Below are positions 44,849 to 52,900 of a stretch of 64,000 nt of DNA, piece by piece. Below the pieces are notes generated by a model. It saw only the letters and a list, made by a program, of their open reading frames with translations. It had not been told where the DNA came from and did no database searches. Each line of letters begins with the position of its first letter. Positions within the stretch are counted from its first letter, which is position 1. The DNA is from Paenibacillus nuruki. GTDB lineage: Bacteria; Bacillota; Bacilli; Paenibacillales; Paenibacillaceae. The stretch spans positions 1 to 64,000 of the forward strand of contig NZ_MDER01000032.1 of the NCBI RefSeq assembly GCF_001721045.1, given 5' to 3'. The position numbers and the translations under genes were made by a program.

Positions 44849-45883
44849 TTATTTATATAGGTTCGTAAATTTGGTTGTTGTTTCTTCGCTGTGTTCGCCC
44901 ATCCAATCCCATTTCACAGGATATGTTGGAATTTCACTTAAGTTGGCACGATTGTCAGCAGTGATATCGGTTCTTCCTGGTAATAGATAAGCACTGGTTA
45001 CCATTTGTTGTGCTTCATCTGACAATAGGTAGTCGATAAATTGCTTGGCTTGATCAGCATGTTGACTTGTTTTGATAATCGCCGCAGGACGTGGGCTAAT
45101 GACTGTACCTTCTTTTGGATATACGATATCGACAGGTTCACCATCAGCTTTGGCTTTGTATGCCATGTAATCGACACCAGCAGCTACAGCTGATTTGGCT
45201 CCAGTAATGACAGGATCAAGTGCTTCTTGATTCGCACCTGCAATAGCAACTCCATTTTGTTGGTATTGTTCAAATAATGACCAACCTTTATCACCTTCAG
45301 CACTTAAATAACCTGTAATAAAATCAAGCGCAGATCCAGACAACGAAGGATCAGGAATATTCACTTTGTCTTTCCATTCAGGCTTCGCAAGATCTGCCCA
45401 TGATGTAGGTGGAGTCGTCACTTCTTTGGTATTGTAGACAATGCCAAGAGCAGAAGCGCTATAACTCACATATTTACCTTCTGTATCTGACCAATCTTTG
45501 ACTAATTTATCGTGATTAGCTGCTTCTGGATAAGCGAGTGTCATATCTTCTTTTGCTAATGCTTGCATAGATGGAAGAGAAGCGAGAACAACCACATCGA
45601 CTACAGGGTTGGCTTTTTCAGCTTCCATACGGGAAAGGATTTTACCTGTTGTTCCCTGGAACATTTCAACTTTAATCCCTGTTTTGGCTTCAAAACCTGC
45701 TTGAATTTTTTTGGCTAATCCTTCAGGTCCTGCGCTATAGACAACCAGTGTACCTGCATCTTTTGCTGTAGAGGAACCCGCGCTTGATGCACCTGTCGAA
45801 GTGCTACAACCTGCAAGTGTTGTTCCCAAGATCGCTGTTAAAGCAAGCAGACTTCCTTTTTGCCACAATTGATTCCATTTCAT
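44849..45883 (-). CDS. Extracellular solute-binding lipoprotein, AfuA/FbpA class
   Basis: A 344-residue lipoprotein with signal peptide and lipobox LAGCSTS (Cys about residue 26). The mature part matches the AfuA/FutA/PhnS (COG1840) binding-protein class: LVVYSAGPEGLAKKIQ, YSASALGIVYNTK, DPSLSGSALDFITG and AAIIKTSQHADQAKQFIDYL. Commonly named iron(III)-binding, but the adjacent Tyr-Tyr pair that binds iron in FbpA is not visible (VDYMAYKAKADG instead), and no Fur box was seen upstream, so an organophosphonate or other anion is as likely. AGGAGG lies before the ATG. First SBP of a LysR-controlled operon, after the ATPase gene. Confidence 0.85.
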   Translation of the reverse strand: MKWNQLWQKGSLLALTAILGTTLAGCSTSTGASSAGSSTAKDAGTLVVYSAGPEGLAKKIQAGFEAKTGIKVEMFQGTTGKILSRMEAEKANPVVDVVVLASLPSMQALAKEDMTLAYPEAANHDKLVKDWSDTEGKYVSYSASALGIVYNTKEVTTPPTSWADLAKPEWKDKVNIPDPSLSGSALDFITGYLSAEGDKGWSLFEQYQQNGVAIAGANQEALDPVITGAKSAVAAGVDYMAYKAKADGEPVDIVYPKEGTVISPRPAAIIKTSQHADQAKQFIDYLLSDEAQQMVTSAYLLPGRTDITADNRANLSEIPTYPVKWDWMGEHSEETTTKFTNLYK

Positions 45884-45928
45884 TATTTATTCCTCCTAGA
45901 GTGGTTAAATCCATATTTAAATAGCCGA

Positions 45929-46912
45929 TTACACAGAGACAGCATCGATCGTATGAACATGTTGTGCAGAAATATAAATATGGACCTGTTCACCGACAGT
46001 CATTCGTTCATCTTGATAAGCTGTCCAGAGTCGTTCTTCACCCATATCCAATAGAATTTCATAGCGATCACCCATATAGCTGACCTGTCGTATCATTCCA
46101 TTATGTATATGTTCATCAGGCGAATGATTGCTCTGCCAGCGGATATGCTCGGGACGAACCATCTGATGTCCATTATCAATCCAATTGGAATGTCCAATAA
46201 AGCGAGCCACAAATGAATGAGTCGGTTGTCGATAAATTTGTTCAGGTGTTCCACGTTGTAAAATCGATCCAGACTGCATCACAATAATCTCATCAGACAT
46301 CGCCATGGCTTCAGTCTGATCATGGGTAACATAGAGAGCTGTTACACCTAACTGTTGTACCAAATTCATTAACTCTGTTCGCATTTCATCACGTAAAATG
46401 GCATCTAATGCACTTAGTGGTTCATCAAATAGAATTAGACGTGGTTGCATCACAATCGCTCTTGCAAAAGCGACCCGTTGTTGTTGTCCACCTGATAGTT
46501 GATGTGGATAACGTTGTTCCATTCCTTGCAGACGTACTTGTGCCAGTGCAGTCATGACGCGTGCTTGAATATCTTTTTTCTGACCGGAAGCACGTAGACT
46601 GAAAGCGACATTTTCAAAAACAGTGAGATGAGGCCATAAGGCAAATTCTTGGAATACCATGCCGAATCCACGGCGGTGTGGAGGGACATTTTTACGTTGC
46701 TTGGAAGAGTACAGAATATCATTCTCGATTCGTAGCTCTCCTTGATCGGGCGTTTCAAGTCCAGCGATCATACGTAATAATGTAGTTTTGCCACAACCAG
46801 AAGGTCCGAGTAATGTTGTGAATTTGCCAGAAGCGATCACTAGATCAGTCGCTTGTAATGCTTGTACACCATCAAAAGACTTGCTGATCCCTTGAATCGT
46901 TAATGCTGTCAT
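45929..46912 (-). CDS. ABC transporter ATP-binding protein (FbpC/PotA type)
   Basis: A 327-residue ATPase: Walker A GPSGCGKTT, Q-loop region VFQEFALWPHL, signature LSGGQQQRVAFARAI, Walker B LILFDEPLSALD, His-switch YVTHDQTEAM, and a C-terminal TOBE-like regulatory domain (VRPEHIRW). It would power the neighbouring permease and binding protein. AGGTGG precedes ATG 46912; four upstream codons to 46924 are not used. First gene of the operon and divergent from a LysR gene. Only 45 bases separate it from the binding-protein gene. Confidence 0.92.
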   Translation of the reverse strand: MTALTIQGISKSFDGVQALQATDLVIASGKFTTLLGPSGCGKTTLLRMIAGLETPDQGELRIENDILYSSKQRKNVPPHRRGFGMVFQEFALWPHLTVFENVAFSLRASGQKKDIQARVMTALAQVRLQGMEQRYPHQLSGGQQQRVAFARAIVMQPRLILFDEPLSALDAILRDEMRTELMNLVQQLGVTALYVTHDQTEAMAMSDEIIVMQSGSILQRGTPEQIYRQPTHSFVARFIGHSNWIDNGHQMVRPEHIRWQSNHSPDEHIHNGMIRQVSYMGDRYEILLDMGEERLWTAYQDERMTVGEQVHIYISAQHVHTIDAVSV

Positions 46913-47127
46913 TTTGTATTCCACCTATCTTTGACGCTTGTTCATCGGCATGATTACTGTGTGCGAATACTGCCCTGAACTACTTTCTATATGTAGTATA
47001 TCTGCTCAATTTGCACGGGGTATGTGGGGAATGTAAACGCAACATTAAGTTTATAGTGTGTTCCTTTTGACAATCATCGAATGTTTCTATGGTACGGTGG
47101 AAGAAAAGCAATGATGGGGGTTATACG

Positions 47128-48003
47128 ATGAATTTGATCAAATTTCAAATAGTAGAATTATTAGACCGACATCACAAAATTACCGCTGTCGCAGATGAGT
47201 TAGGGCTCAAGCAACCGACAGTTACTTTTCATATGAAAAGCTTGGAAAAAGAAATGGGTGTTGCGTTGTTCGAATCCAGAGGTGGCAAAGTAATGCTCAA
47301 AGAACCGGGTAAAGCGCTACTTCATTATGCAGTTAAGATCAACGCATTAGCCGCAGAATCGAGAAGAGTGGTACAAGAATTTGGAGCATTGGAACGAGGA
47401 AATTTACGAATAGGAGCAAGTTATGTACCAGCGACCTATTTATTACCTTCTATTATAGATACATTCAGTCGTGCTTATCCGGGAGTGAGTATTTCGATTG
47501 CTGTAAAGCCTTCGCCTGTGATCAGAGAAATGTTGATTAATCATGAGATTGATCTAGGTATTATGCTGACTGAACCATTCGAACATCCTTCGTTAGTCAA
47601 AGGATTAGTCGATGAAGATGAAATGGTGGCTATTTTCGCGCCGGATCACAAGCTGGCAGACTATGAAGAGTTGCATATGGACACGCTACGTCAAAGCCGA
47701 TTTGTTCTTCATGGTAGCGAATCAAGTACACGTCAATTGAGCAATCGCTGGATGAGTAGTGTAGGTGTGGTATCCGAGCAATATATGGAGCTCGATTCAC
47801 CTGAAGCGATTAAGAAGTCGGTCATGCTGGGAGAGTATGTTTCTTTTTTATCCAAAATGGCTGTCGAAGAAGAGGTGCATCAAGGATTACTCCACATGCG
47901 ACCATTACCGAATACGCCTTTTCATCGTTACATTTATTATGTGTATAACAGTCAACGTCATTATTCAGGGCTTATTCATCAGTTTGTGAAATATTTTAGT
48001 TAA
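47128..48003 (+). CDS. LysR-family regulator divergent from the ABC operon
   Basis: A 291-residue LysR regulator: HTH at about residues 1-60 (VADELGLKQPTVTFHMKSLEK) and effector domain (IGASYVPATYLLPSIIDTF). The start ATG 47128 is preceded by GGGG; the frame open upstream to 47089 is not used. It is separated by 215 bases from the divergent ABC transporter operon, the usual position for a LysR activator of the adjacent genes, and it may sense the imported compound. I see no Fur-type operator here. Confidence 0.86.
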   Translation: MNLIKFQIVELLDRHHKITAVADELGLKQPTVTFHMKSLEKEMGVALFESRGGKVMLKEPGKALLHYAVKINALAAESRRVVQEFGALERGNLRIGASYVPATYLLPSIIDTFSRAYPGVSISIAVKPSPVIREMLINHEIDLGIMLTEPFEHPSLVKGLVDEDEMVAIFAPDHKLADYEELHMDTLRQSRFVLHGSESSTRQLSNRWMSSVGVVSEQYMELDSPEAIKKSVMLGEYVSFLSKMAVEEEVHQGLLHMRPLPNTPFHRYIYYVYNSQRHYSGLIHQFVKYFS

Positions 48004-48162
48004 GTGCAGATATCAGTAGCATCGAAAAAGTGATGAATAGCATATAGAAACTATAGATATCTTTTACGAAATGATCTATATCTGTTGATTCCGCTATCAT
48101 TCTTCACTGTTACATTGGAGTAGTAGTCAAATGATATTCCACAGACAGGGGAGAATTTGCAA

Positions 48163-49035
48163 ATGAATTTAGGATTGAAGCTCAGTAAAAAAGCTCCATT
48201 GGTATTGCTAAGCAGTGTGTTGTTCGCAGGATTGTATATTCCACAATCTACATCTGTTGTCGATGCCAAAGCCGCCAATCTCACACCAACGTATGAGGTT
48301 AAATTTATGCTGGATGATGATATTCTGAACAGCGACCTAACGATTCAGTCTGAAGTGAAAGATGCTTTTGATCTACCTGCAACAGCGCAGAAAATTGCGG
48401 TAGAGTATTTCGATACTAGTGATAAGCAGTTAGATAGTGAAGGTTGGAATGTACGTTTTCGCAAAAAAGCAGATAAAGATAATTTTGAAATGACGTATAA
48501 AAAGCGTTATAACATTGCTAACGGAAATATTGATGCGGCGTTAACTCTAGCGAATCAACAAGGATTTGATGCATCAGATACGAATTATGAAGCTGAAGTC
48601 GATTGGGGTTATGGTAAGCAGACGTTAAGTCTTTCTAATGATAAAAAGTCTAAAGCAACCACATCAGGAGCCACATTGCCAGCAGATAGCAAAGCATTGT
48701 CTCTACTTGTAGATAATCTTCCAGGGAAATTGAAAAAGTGGAAAGATGGATCAAGCTGGGGTGAAAAGCAGTTAAAAGTGTCTCGTGCTTATGGACCTGT
48801 AGTAGCTAGTAAATATGAAGGAACATGGAACGGAATCGATGTGGATGTTGAAATTTGGCCAATTCGCAATGCTTCAGGAACAGGTACAGAGCCAGTGATA
48901 GAGATTTCGTTCAAAACCGATGATTACAATACAGCAGCAGCAGATCGTCAACAATTAATGAATTATTTGAATCAAGAAGGTTGGTTAGTACCACAAGATT
49001 CACTCAAAACACAATTGGTATTAGATCGTTACTAA
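48163..49035 (+). CDS. Secreted CYTH-like (triphosphate tunnel) domain protein
   Basis: A 290-residue protein with an N-terminal signal peptide (about residues 1-36, hydrophobic LVLLSSVLFAGLYI) and then a CYTH-like beta-barrel pattern: YEVKFML at the first strand, IAVEYFDTSDKQLDSEGWNV, VRFRKKADKDNFEMTYKKRY, YEAEVDWGYG and DVDVEIWPI, with charged residues alternating along strands. CYTH enzymes normally act on triphosphates or polyphosphate inside the cell and start with ExExK; here only E-V-K is visible. A secreted form is unusual, so the function is unknown. AGGGGAG is nine bases before ATG 48163. Confidence 0.72.
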   Translation: MNLGLKLSKKAPLVLLSSVLFAGLYIPQSTSVVDAKAANLTPTYEVKFMLDDDILNSDLTIQSEVKDAFDLPATAQKIAVEYFDTSDKQLDSEGWNVRFRKKADKDNFEMTYKKRYNIANGNIDAALTLANQQGFDASDTNYEAEVDWGYGKQTLSLSNDKKSKATTSGATLPADSKALSLLVDNLPGKLKKWKDGSSWGEKQLKVSRAYGPVVASKYEGTWNGIDVDVEIWPIRNASGTGTEPVIEISFKTDDYNTAAADRQQLMNYLNQEGWLVPQDSLKTQLVLDRY

Positions 49036-49057
49036 GAACATCTATTTAAAAATAGAC

Positions 49058-49092
49058 AAAAAAAGAAGCACCCTGCGAGGTGCTTCTTTTGG
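49058..49092. terminator. Bidirectional terminator between CYTH-like and small membrane protein genes
   Basis: AAAAGAAGCACC pairs with GGTGCTTCTTTT around a 6-base loop, with A-run and T-run at each side. Confidence 0.85.
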
Positions 49093-49100
49093 TTGTTCTA

Positions 49101-49397
49101 TTAGTATCCGCTGCGTTCCATATTGCCCATACCTGCGAATAATGCTGCACCGAAAACAAGAAAGATAACAAGGTAAATAACAATAACGATTGCTGCCCAT
49201 AACAGTCCTGCTTTAGCATAGTTAGCTTTGGTAGGATGAGTACCGCCACCAAAAGCCCATACAAATAACATCACTAGATTGACAATTGGAATAGCTAACA
49301 ATAAAAGTGTAAGCATCCATTCTTTCACACTGATAATAGAAGCAGGTGCATCCGGTTGCGCAGGCGGGTAACCATTGTTTTGCGAATTATAATCCAA
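49101..49397 (-). CDS. Small two-helix membrane protein
   Basis: A 98-residue protein with a Gln/Pro-rich N-terminus and two membrane helices (about residues 28-49 and 68-91), separated by a Gly/Lys loop (GGGTHPTKANYAK). I do not recognise the family by name; similar small Firmicute proteins are known only as conserved hypotheticals. On the minus strand the ATG is preceded by GAGAGGGGTAG. It is a single gene convergent with the CYTH-like gene. Confidence 0.68.
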   Translation of the reverse strand: MDYNSQNNGYPPAQPDAPASIISVKEWMLTLLLLAIPIVNLVMLFVWAFGGGTHPTKANYAKAGLLWAAIVIVIYLVIFLVFGAALFAGMGNMERSGY

Positions 49398-49657
49398 ATT
49401 TTTCTACCCCTCTCAATTATGTACTGAATATTGTGGAAACATGTAAAGCATCTATGATTATACAACTGTTACAGATATGTGACAATAGAGTAATGCAAAA
49501 GAAAATAGTTATATTTTCCATTTTTATCGACAAATCTATAAATGTATAGAAACATTCGATCATGACTAGACAGAAATTATATTTGTTGTATAGTATAGTT
49601 AATTGATCGGGATTAAATGTTTTAATCTATTGTTAGCTATTTATTTGTACAAAACTA
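49398..49657. other. AT-rich intergenic DNA upstream of the FMN riboswitch
   Basis: About 260 bases without a supported gene or repeat; contains the promoter side of the minus-strand small membrane protein gene. Confidence 0.5.
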
Positions 49658-49686
49658 TTGCAAGTTACTAAAAGTATCTTTATAAT
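49658..49686 (+). promoter_or_regulatory. Promoter of the FMN-riboswitch transcript
   Basis: TTGCAA (49658-49663) and TATAAT (49681-49686) with a 17-base spacer, 101 bases before the RFN element. Confidence 0.55.
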
Positions 49687-49787
49687 GAGATATATTGAAT
49701 GTTTGATGCAAGAAAGTTTTCAAATCTTGTTTTCATGGTTAAACATGAGAGTAGCTAAATTATACTAACAAACCAAAATCGAATAGA

Positions 49788-49941
49788 GATCTTCGGGGTA
49801 GGGTGCAATTCCCGACCGGCGGTGAACATTTTTTTACAAGTGAAAAAATGGTAGCCCGCGACTCATTTTTCGTTTTATAGAGGAATGACTGATCTGGTGA
49901 GAATCCAGAGCCGACGGTAAAGTCCGGATGGGAGAAGATCA
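49788..49941 (+). ncRNA. FMN riboswitch (RFN element)
   Basis: The conserved RFN core is present: GATCTTCGGGGTAGGGTG, CAATTCCCGACCGGCGGT, AGCCCGCGA, TGATCTGGTGAGAATCCAGA, GCCGACGGTAAAGTCCGGAT and the closing GGGAGAAGATC. P1 is GATCTTC/GAAGATC. The longest variable arm is at about 49830-49880. It is followed by a terminator and then an EamA-type transporter gene, not by rib genes. Confidence 0.97.
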
Positions 49942-49994
49942 ACCGATAAGCATGCCAGTGTATTGTAAAATACAGTTGCAGGTTTATTTGATCA

Positions 49995-50032
49995 AGCCCC
50001 CGTTTATTGTACGTTGATAACGGGGGCTTTCC
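49995..50032 (+). terminator. Riboswitch-controlled terminator before the EamA gene
   Basis: AAGCCCCCGTT pairs with AACGGGGGCTT, then TTCC. It is placed as the expression platform of the FMN riboswitch, so FMN should repress the downstream gene. Confidence 0.85.
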
Positions 50033-50079
50033 GTATGAGATCTCATATTCAAATTCTAATCACGTAGGGAGTTTGAATC

Positions 50080-51060
50080 ATGGAAAATGCAAGTTATAAC
50101 ATCAAAACAGCATCATCAGCTAGACAGCGTCATATTAAAAGTGGATTTTGGCTTGTTTTTGTAGGCGCCGCTTTATGGGGCGTAGATCCACTGTTCCGAA
50201 TTATTTTGCTGAAAACAATGACTTCAACTCAGTTGGTATTGTTGGAGCATTTGATTGTTTTTCTAGCGGCGGCTCCGGTATTATGGGTGAACCGTGCTGA
50301 ATTAAAAGGATTAAAAATGCGCCATATTGGAGCGTTATTGTTCTTATCATGGGGTGGATCAGCAATTGCTACGATTCTATTTACGATGGGATTGGCTCAT
50401 GGTAACCTCAATGCCGTCTTATTATTACAGAAATTACAACCCATCTTTGCCATCGTATTAGCCCGTATTATTTTGAAAGAAGTATTACCGCGTGGATTTG
50501 GCTGGTTATTTGCTTTAGCATTAGTCGGTACGTATATTTTAACTTTCGGATTCGCGATTCCGATTGGTCATATGAGTGAATTTGTACAGGTCGGTAGTTT
50601 ATTTGCTCTAGGTGCAGCTGCATTATGGGGTGGATCTACAGTTATGGGACGCTTAATGGTGGGACAGATGAAATATGAGACCGTCACATCATTGCGCTTT
50701 ATTATGGCACTACCATTATTGCTTGTATTAACGTGGCATGAAGGTGCAGCTTGGAGCCTATCTGCTGATTCTGGTGGTATCGCAGCGGTATCATTAAATT
50801 TGCTAGGTCAAGCCTTATTGCCGGGCTTGCTCAGTCTATTGATGTATTATAAAGGATTGTCGACTACCAAAGCTTCGGTAGCAACATTAGCAGAATTGAG
50901 CTTTCCATTAGTCGGTGTCATTATTAACTGGATCGTATTTGGACAATTATTAACATGGGCTCAATTGGTCGGATTCTTGTTAATCTGGGTAGCATTATTC
51001 TTTATTTCCAGACGTCAACAACCATCTGATGCCAAAACAGCAGTACCTTCTGCGTCATAA
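50080..51060 (+). CDS. EamA/DMT-superfamily transporter under FMN control (candidate flavin transporter)
   Basis: A 326-residue DMT-family protein with about ten membrane helices forming two EamA repeats (first repeat about residues 22-155, second about 165-310). The second-half LSTTKASVATLAELSFPLVG segment is characteristic of EamA proteins. No substrate residues are recognised. The preceding FMN riboswitch, with its own terminator, is strong context for a role in riboflavin or FMN precursor uptake or, less likely, export. Known FMN-switch transporters RibU, RibM and ImpX differ in fold or sequence class (ImpX is also DMT-type), so homology to ImpX should be tested. AGGGAG precedes the ATG. 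Single gene. Confidence 0.85.
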   Translation: MENASYNIKTASSARQRHIKSGFWLVFVGAALWGVDPLFRIILLKTMTSTQLVLLEHLIVFLAAAPVLWVNRAELKGLKMRHIGALLFLSWGGSAIATILFTMGLAHGNLNAVLLLQKLQPIFAIVLARIILKEVLPRGFGWLFALALVGTYILTFGFAIPIGHMSEFVQVGSLFALGAAALWGGSTVMGRLMVGQMKYETVTSLRFIMALPLLLVLTWHEGAAWSLSADSGGIAAVSLNLLGQALLPGLLSLLMYYKGLSTTKASVATLAELSFPLVGVIINWIVFGQLLTWAQLVGFLLIWVALFFISRRQQPSDAKTAVPSAS

Positions 51061-51116
51061 GCTCTGTTGTATCAAAAAGAATATGTTCATCTATCTATAA
51101 TATAGTAATTTTAATA

Positions 51117-51170
51117 TCAAAAATCCTGTCTACCTAGCGAAATTCCGCTATAGTAGACAGGATTTTTTTA
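51117..51170. terminator. Bidirectional terminator between EamA gene and GH43 gene
   Basis: AAAATCCTGTCTAC pairs with GTAGACAGGATTTT; A- and T-runs on both sides suit the convergent genes. Confidence 0.88.
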
Positions 51171-51247
51171 GTTTGTATAAGACAGCGATGTCATAAGATA
51201 TCGAATATTCAGTAGCTTGTCATCTCAAGCCTGAAAGCATTCTATAT

Positions 51248-52654
51248 TTATTGAATACGTACTAGATCGAAGAAGTCTAACTCTCCATAACCATTTCCTT
51301 TACTAAAACGAATCGTATGATTACCTGCTGTCAACGATAGACGTTGCGTTGATAATCCCCAATTTTCCCAACCTTTATTCGTAATAAAAAAGTCTGTTGC
51401 ATTATTGCTATCGACAGAAAGGCGCAGAGTAGACCAATCCAGTCCATCGGTGCCATTACCCGTACGTGCAGCTAGCATATAGGTTCCTGTTGTAGGAACA
51501 TTCACAGAATATTGTACATAACTGCCTGTTGTATCAATATGACCTGCTTTGGACGATCCTGAACCATTAGGGCTTGAAGAAGCATAAGCTGCTCCGCCAA
51601 AAGTGCCTTGCTCGCCTTCATAACGGTTGCGCTCTGGTTCACCTGATGGAATAGCTATCTGTACATTCGGATTCAGTGGTTGACCAAATTGAGGTGTATT
51701 GTCTGTATTCCAGCTGAATTTCTGAGTGCGAATTTCTCGGTTCCAGCCTGAATTGTTAAATTTGGCAGCATGATATACAATCCAATCTTCTTTGCCATCA
51801 GGAGAAGTGGTAAATGAAGCATGACCCGGGCCATAGACTCCATTAGCAGAAGAGAATACAGGTTGAGCACGTTTGCTCCAAGCCGAAGGGCTTAATAAAT
51901 TGCTGTTCGTCTGTGCTGTAATTAAGCCTAACGCATAATCATTCGTCCAACTTCCACTGGCAGAATAGATTAGATTAATGTTGTTGTTTTTGATCACCAC
52001 TTGAGGGCCTTCATTGACGTTAGGTTGATGATTCGTTTCCCATGCATACGTAGGACGAGCAATTTCAACACGTGCAGAATCAATCGTCCACGGATTACTC
52101 ATATGGGCAATATAAAGATTTTGTCTAACATTATCGGTTCCTTCCCAACCTGACCAGATAAAGTACAATTGTCCGTTAACTGATAGTGGAGTGCCATCGA
52201 TCGCCCAGCGGTTCGTTGTATCGGTAATTTGACCTTTATCTACCCAAGTGCCTTGCATGGGATTACTGCTCGTATTCTGCATCACATACATACGATGATT
52301 AGCATTATCTCCATCGTCTTTGGCATAGTAAATATACCAGGCTCCATTAAGAAAATGAATTTCAGGCGCCCAGACATTTTGTCCACCTGTGGTAATTTCA
52401 CGTTTTTCAGCAGCATCAATCCCGGTTAATGTTGAAGATTTCCAGATCGTGACATTGTTCCCTGTCGTTTTTGTGAAATAATAGAATCCATCGGTATGCT
52501 TATACATCCACGGATCTGCACCATCTTGCATAATGACATTATAAAACTGTTTTTGTACAGATGCTGCTGAAGCCATACTGATACTGGTACTCATAAGCAA
52601 AGTGAATAGCAAAAATAAAAATCCTCCTTTGATCATCAATCGACGACTGTTCAT
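51248..52654 (-). CDS. Secreted GH43 arabinan-active glycosidase with C-terminal carbohydrate-binding domain
   Basis: A 468-residue secreted enzyme: signal peptide (about residues 1-31), a family 43 five-bladed propeller with the catalytic base Asp in QDGADPWMYKH, pKa-tuning Asp in WAIDGTP and general acid Glu in NEGPQVV, and a C-terminal beta-sandwich (from about residue 345, NRYEGEQGTFGGA to FFDLVRIQ) of the CBM6/CBM35 type. It is expected to be an exo-acting alpha-L-arabinofuranosidase on arabinan or arabinoxylan; subfamily uncertain. It is divergent from a YesM/YesN sugar-sensing operon and preceded by a CcpA-like cre site, so it probably belongs to the same regulon. Confidence 0.88.
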   Translation of the reverse strand: MNSRRLMIKGGFLFLLFTLLMSTSISMASAASVQKQFYNVIMQDGADPWMYKHTDGFYYFTKTTGNNVTIWKSSTLTGIDAAEKREITTGGQNVWAPEIHFLNGAWYIYYAKDDGDNANHRMYVMQNTSSNPMQGTWVDKGQITDTTNRWAIDGTPLSVNGQLYFIWSGWEGTDNVRQNLYIAHMSNPWTIDSARVEIARPTYAWETNHQPNVNEGPQVVIKNNNINLIYSASGSWTNDYALGLITAQTNSNLLSPSAWSKRAQPVFSSANGVYGPGHASFTTSPDGKEDWIVYHAAKFNNSGWNREIRTQKFSWNTDNTPQFGQPLNPNVQIAIPSGEPERNRYEGEQGTFGGAAYASSSPNGSGSSKAGHIDTTGSYVQYSVNVPTTGTYMLAARTGNGTDGLDWSTLRLSVDSNNATDFFITNKGWENWGLSTQRLSLTAGNHTIRFSKGNGYGELDFFDLVRIQ

Positions 52655-52684
52655 TGATTCAACCCCTTTGCATATTCTTAAAAT

Positions 52685-52699
52685 AGAGAACGCTTACAA
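52685..52699 (-). promoter_or_regulatory. CcpA catabolite-responsive element upstream of GH43
   Basis: Minus-strand TTGTAAGCGTTCTCT matches the cre consensus WTGNAANCGNWWNCW with one mismatch. It lies 31 bases before the GH43 ATG, a position that would block transcription when glucose is present. Confidence 0.55.
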
Positions 52700-52900
52700 T
52701 AGGAACTGTAACGCAGAATAGAGTTGTGGAACAGGACGATATTTTGGATGGATAGACATTCTATTGGAGATATTCAAGAGAGGGTCTGAATGAAGAGTTT
52801 AACCGTTTACACTTTGAGATCAAACAGGTACATTAGGCATAATTCGTACGTTTGGTTTTACTTAAGGATGAAGCACATCTACAAAGCGAGGTTGAATTAG

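Noticed and set aside
44849-46912. Firm assignment of the ABC operon as a ferric iron importer
   Set aside because: The Tyr-Tyr iron site and a Fur box are not visible, so only the transporter class is claimed.
52797-52811. cre-like sequence upstream of the anchored binding protein
   Set aside because: GTTTAACCGTTTACA has two mismatches to the cre consensus, too weak to list as a feature.
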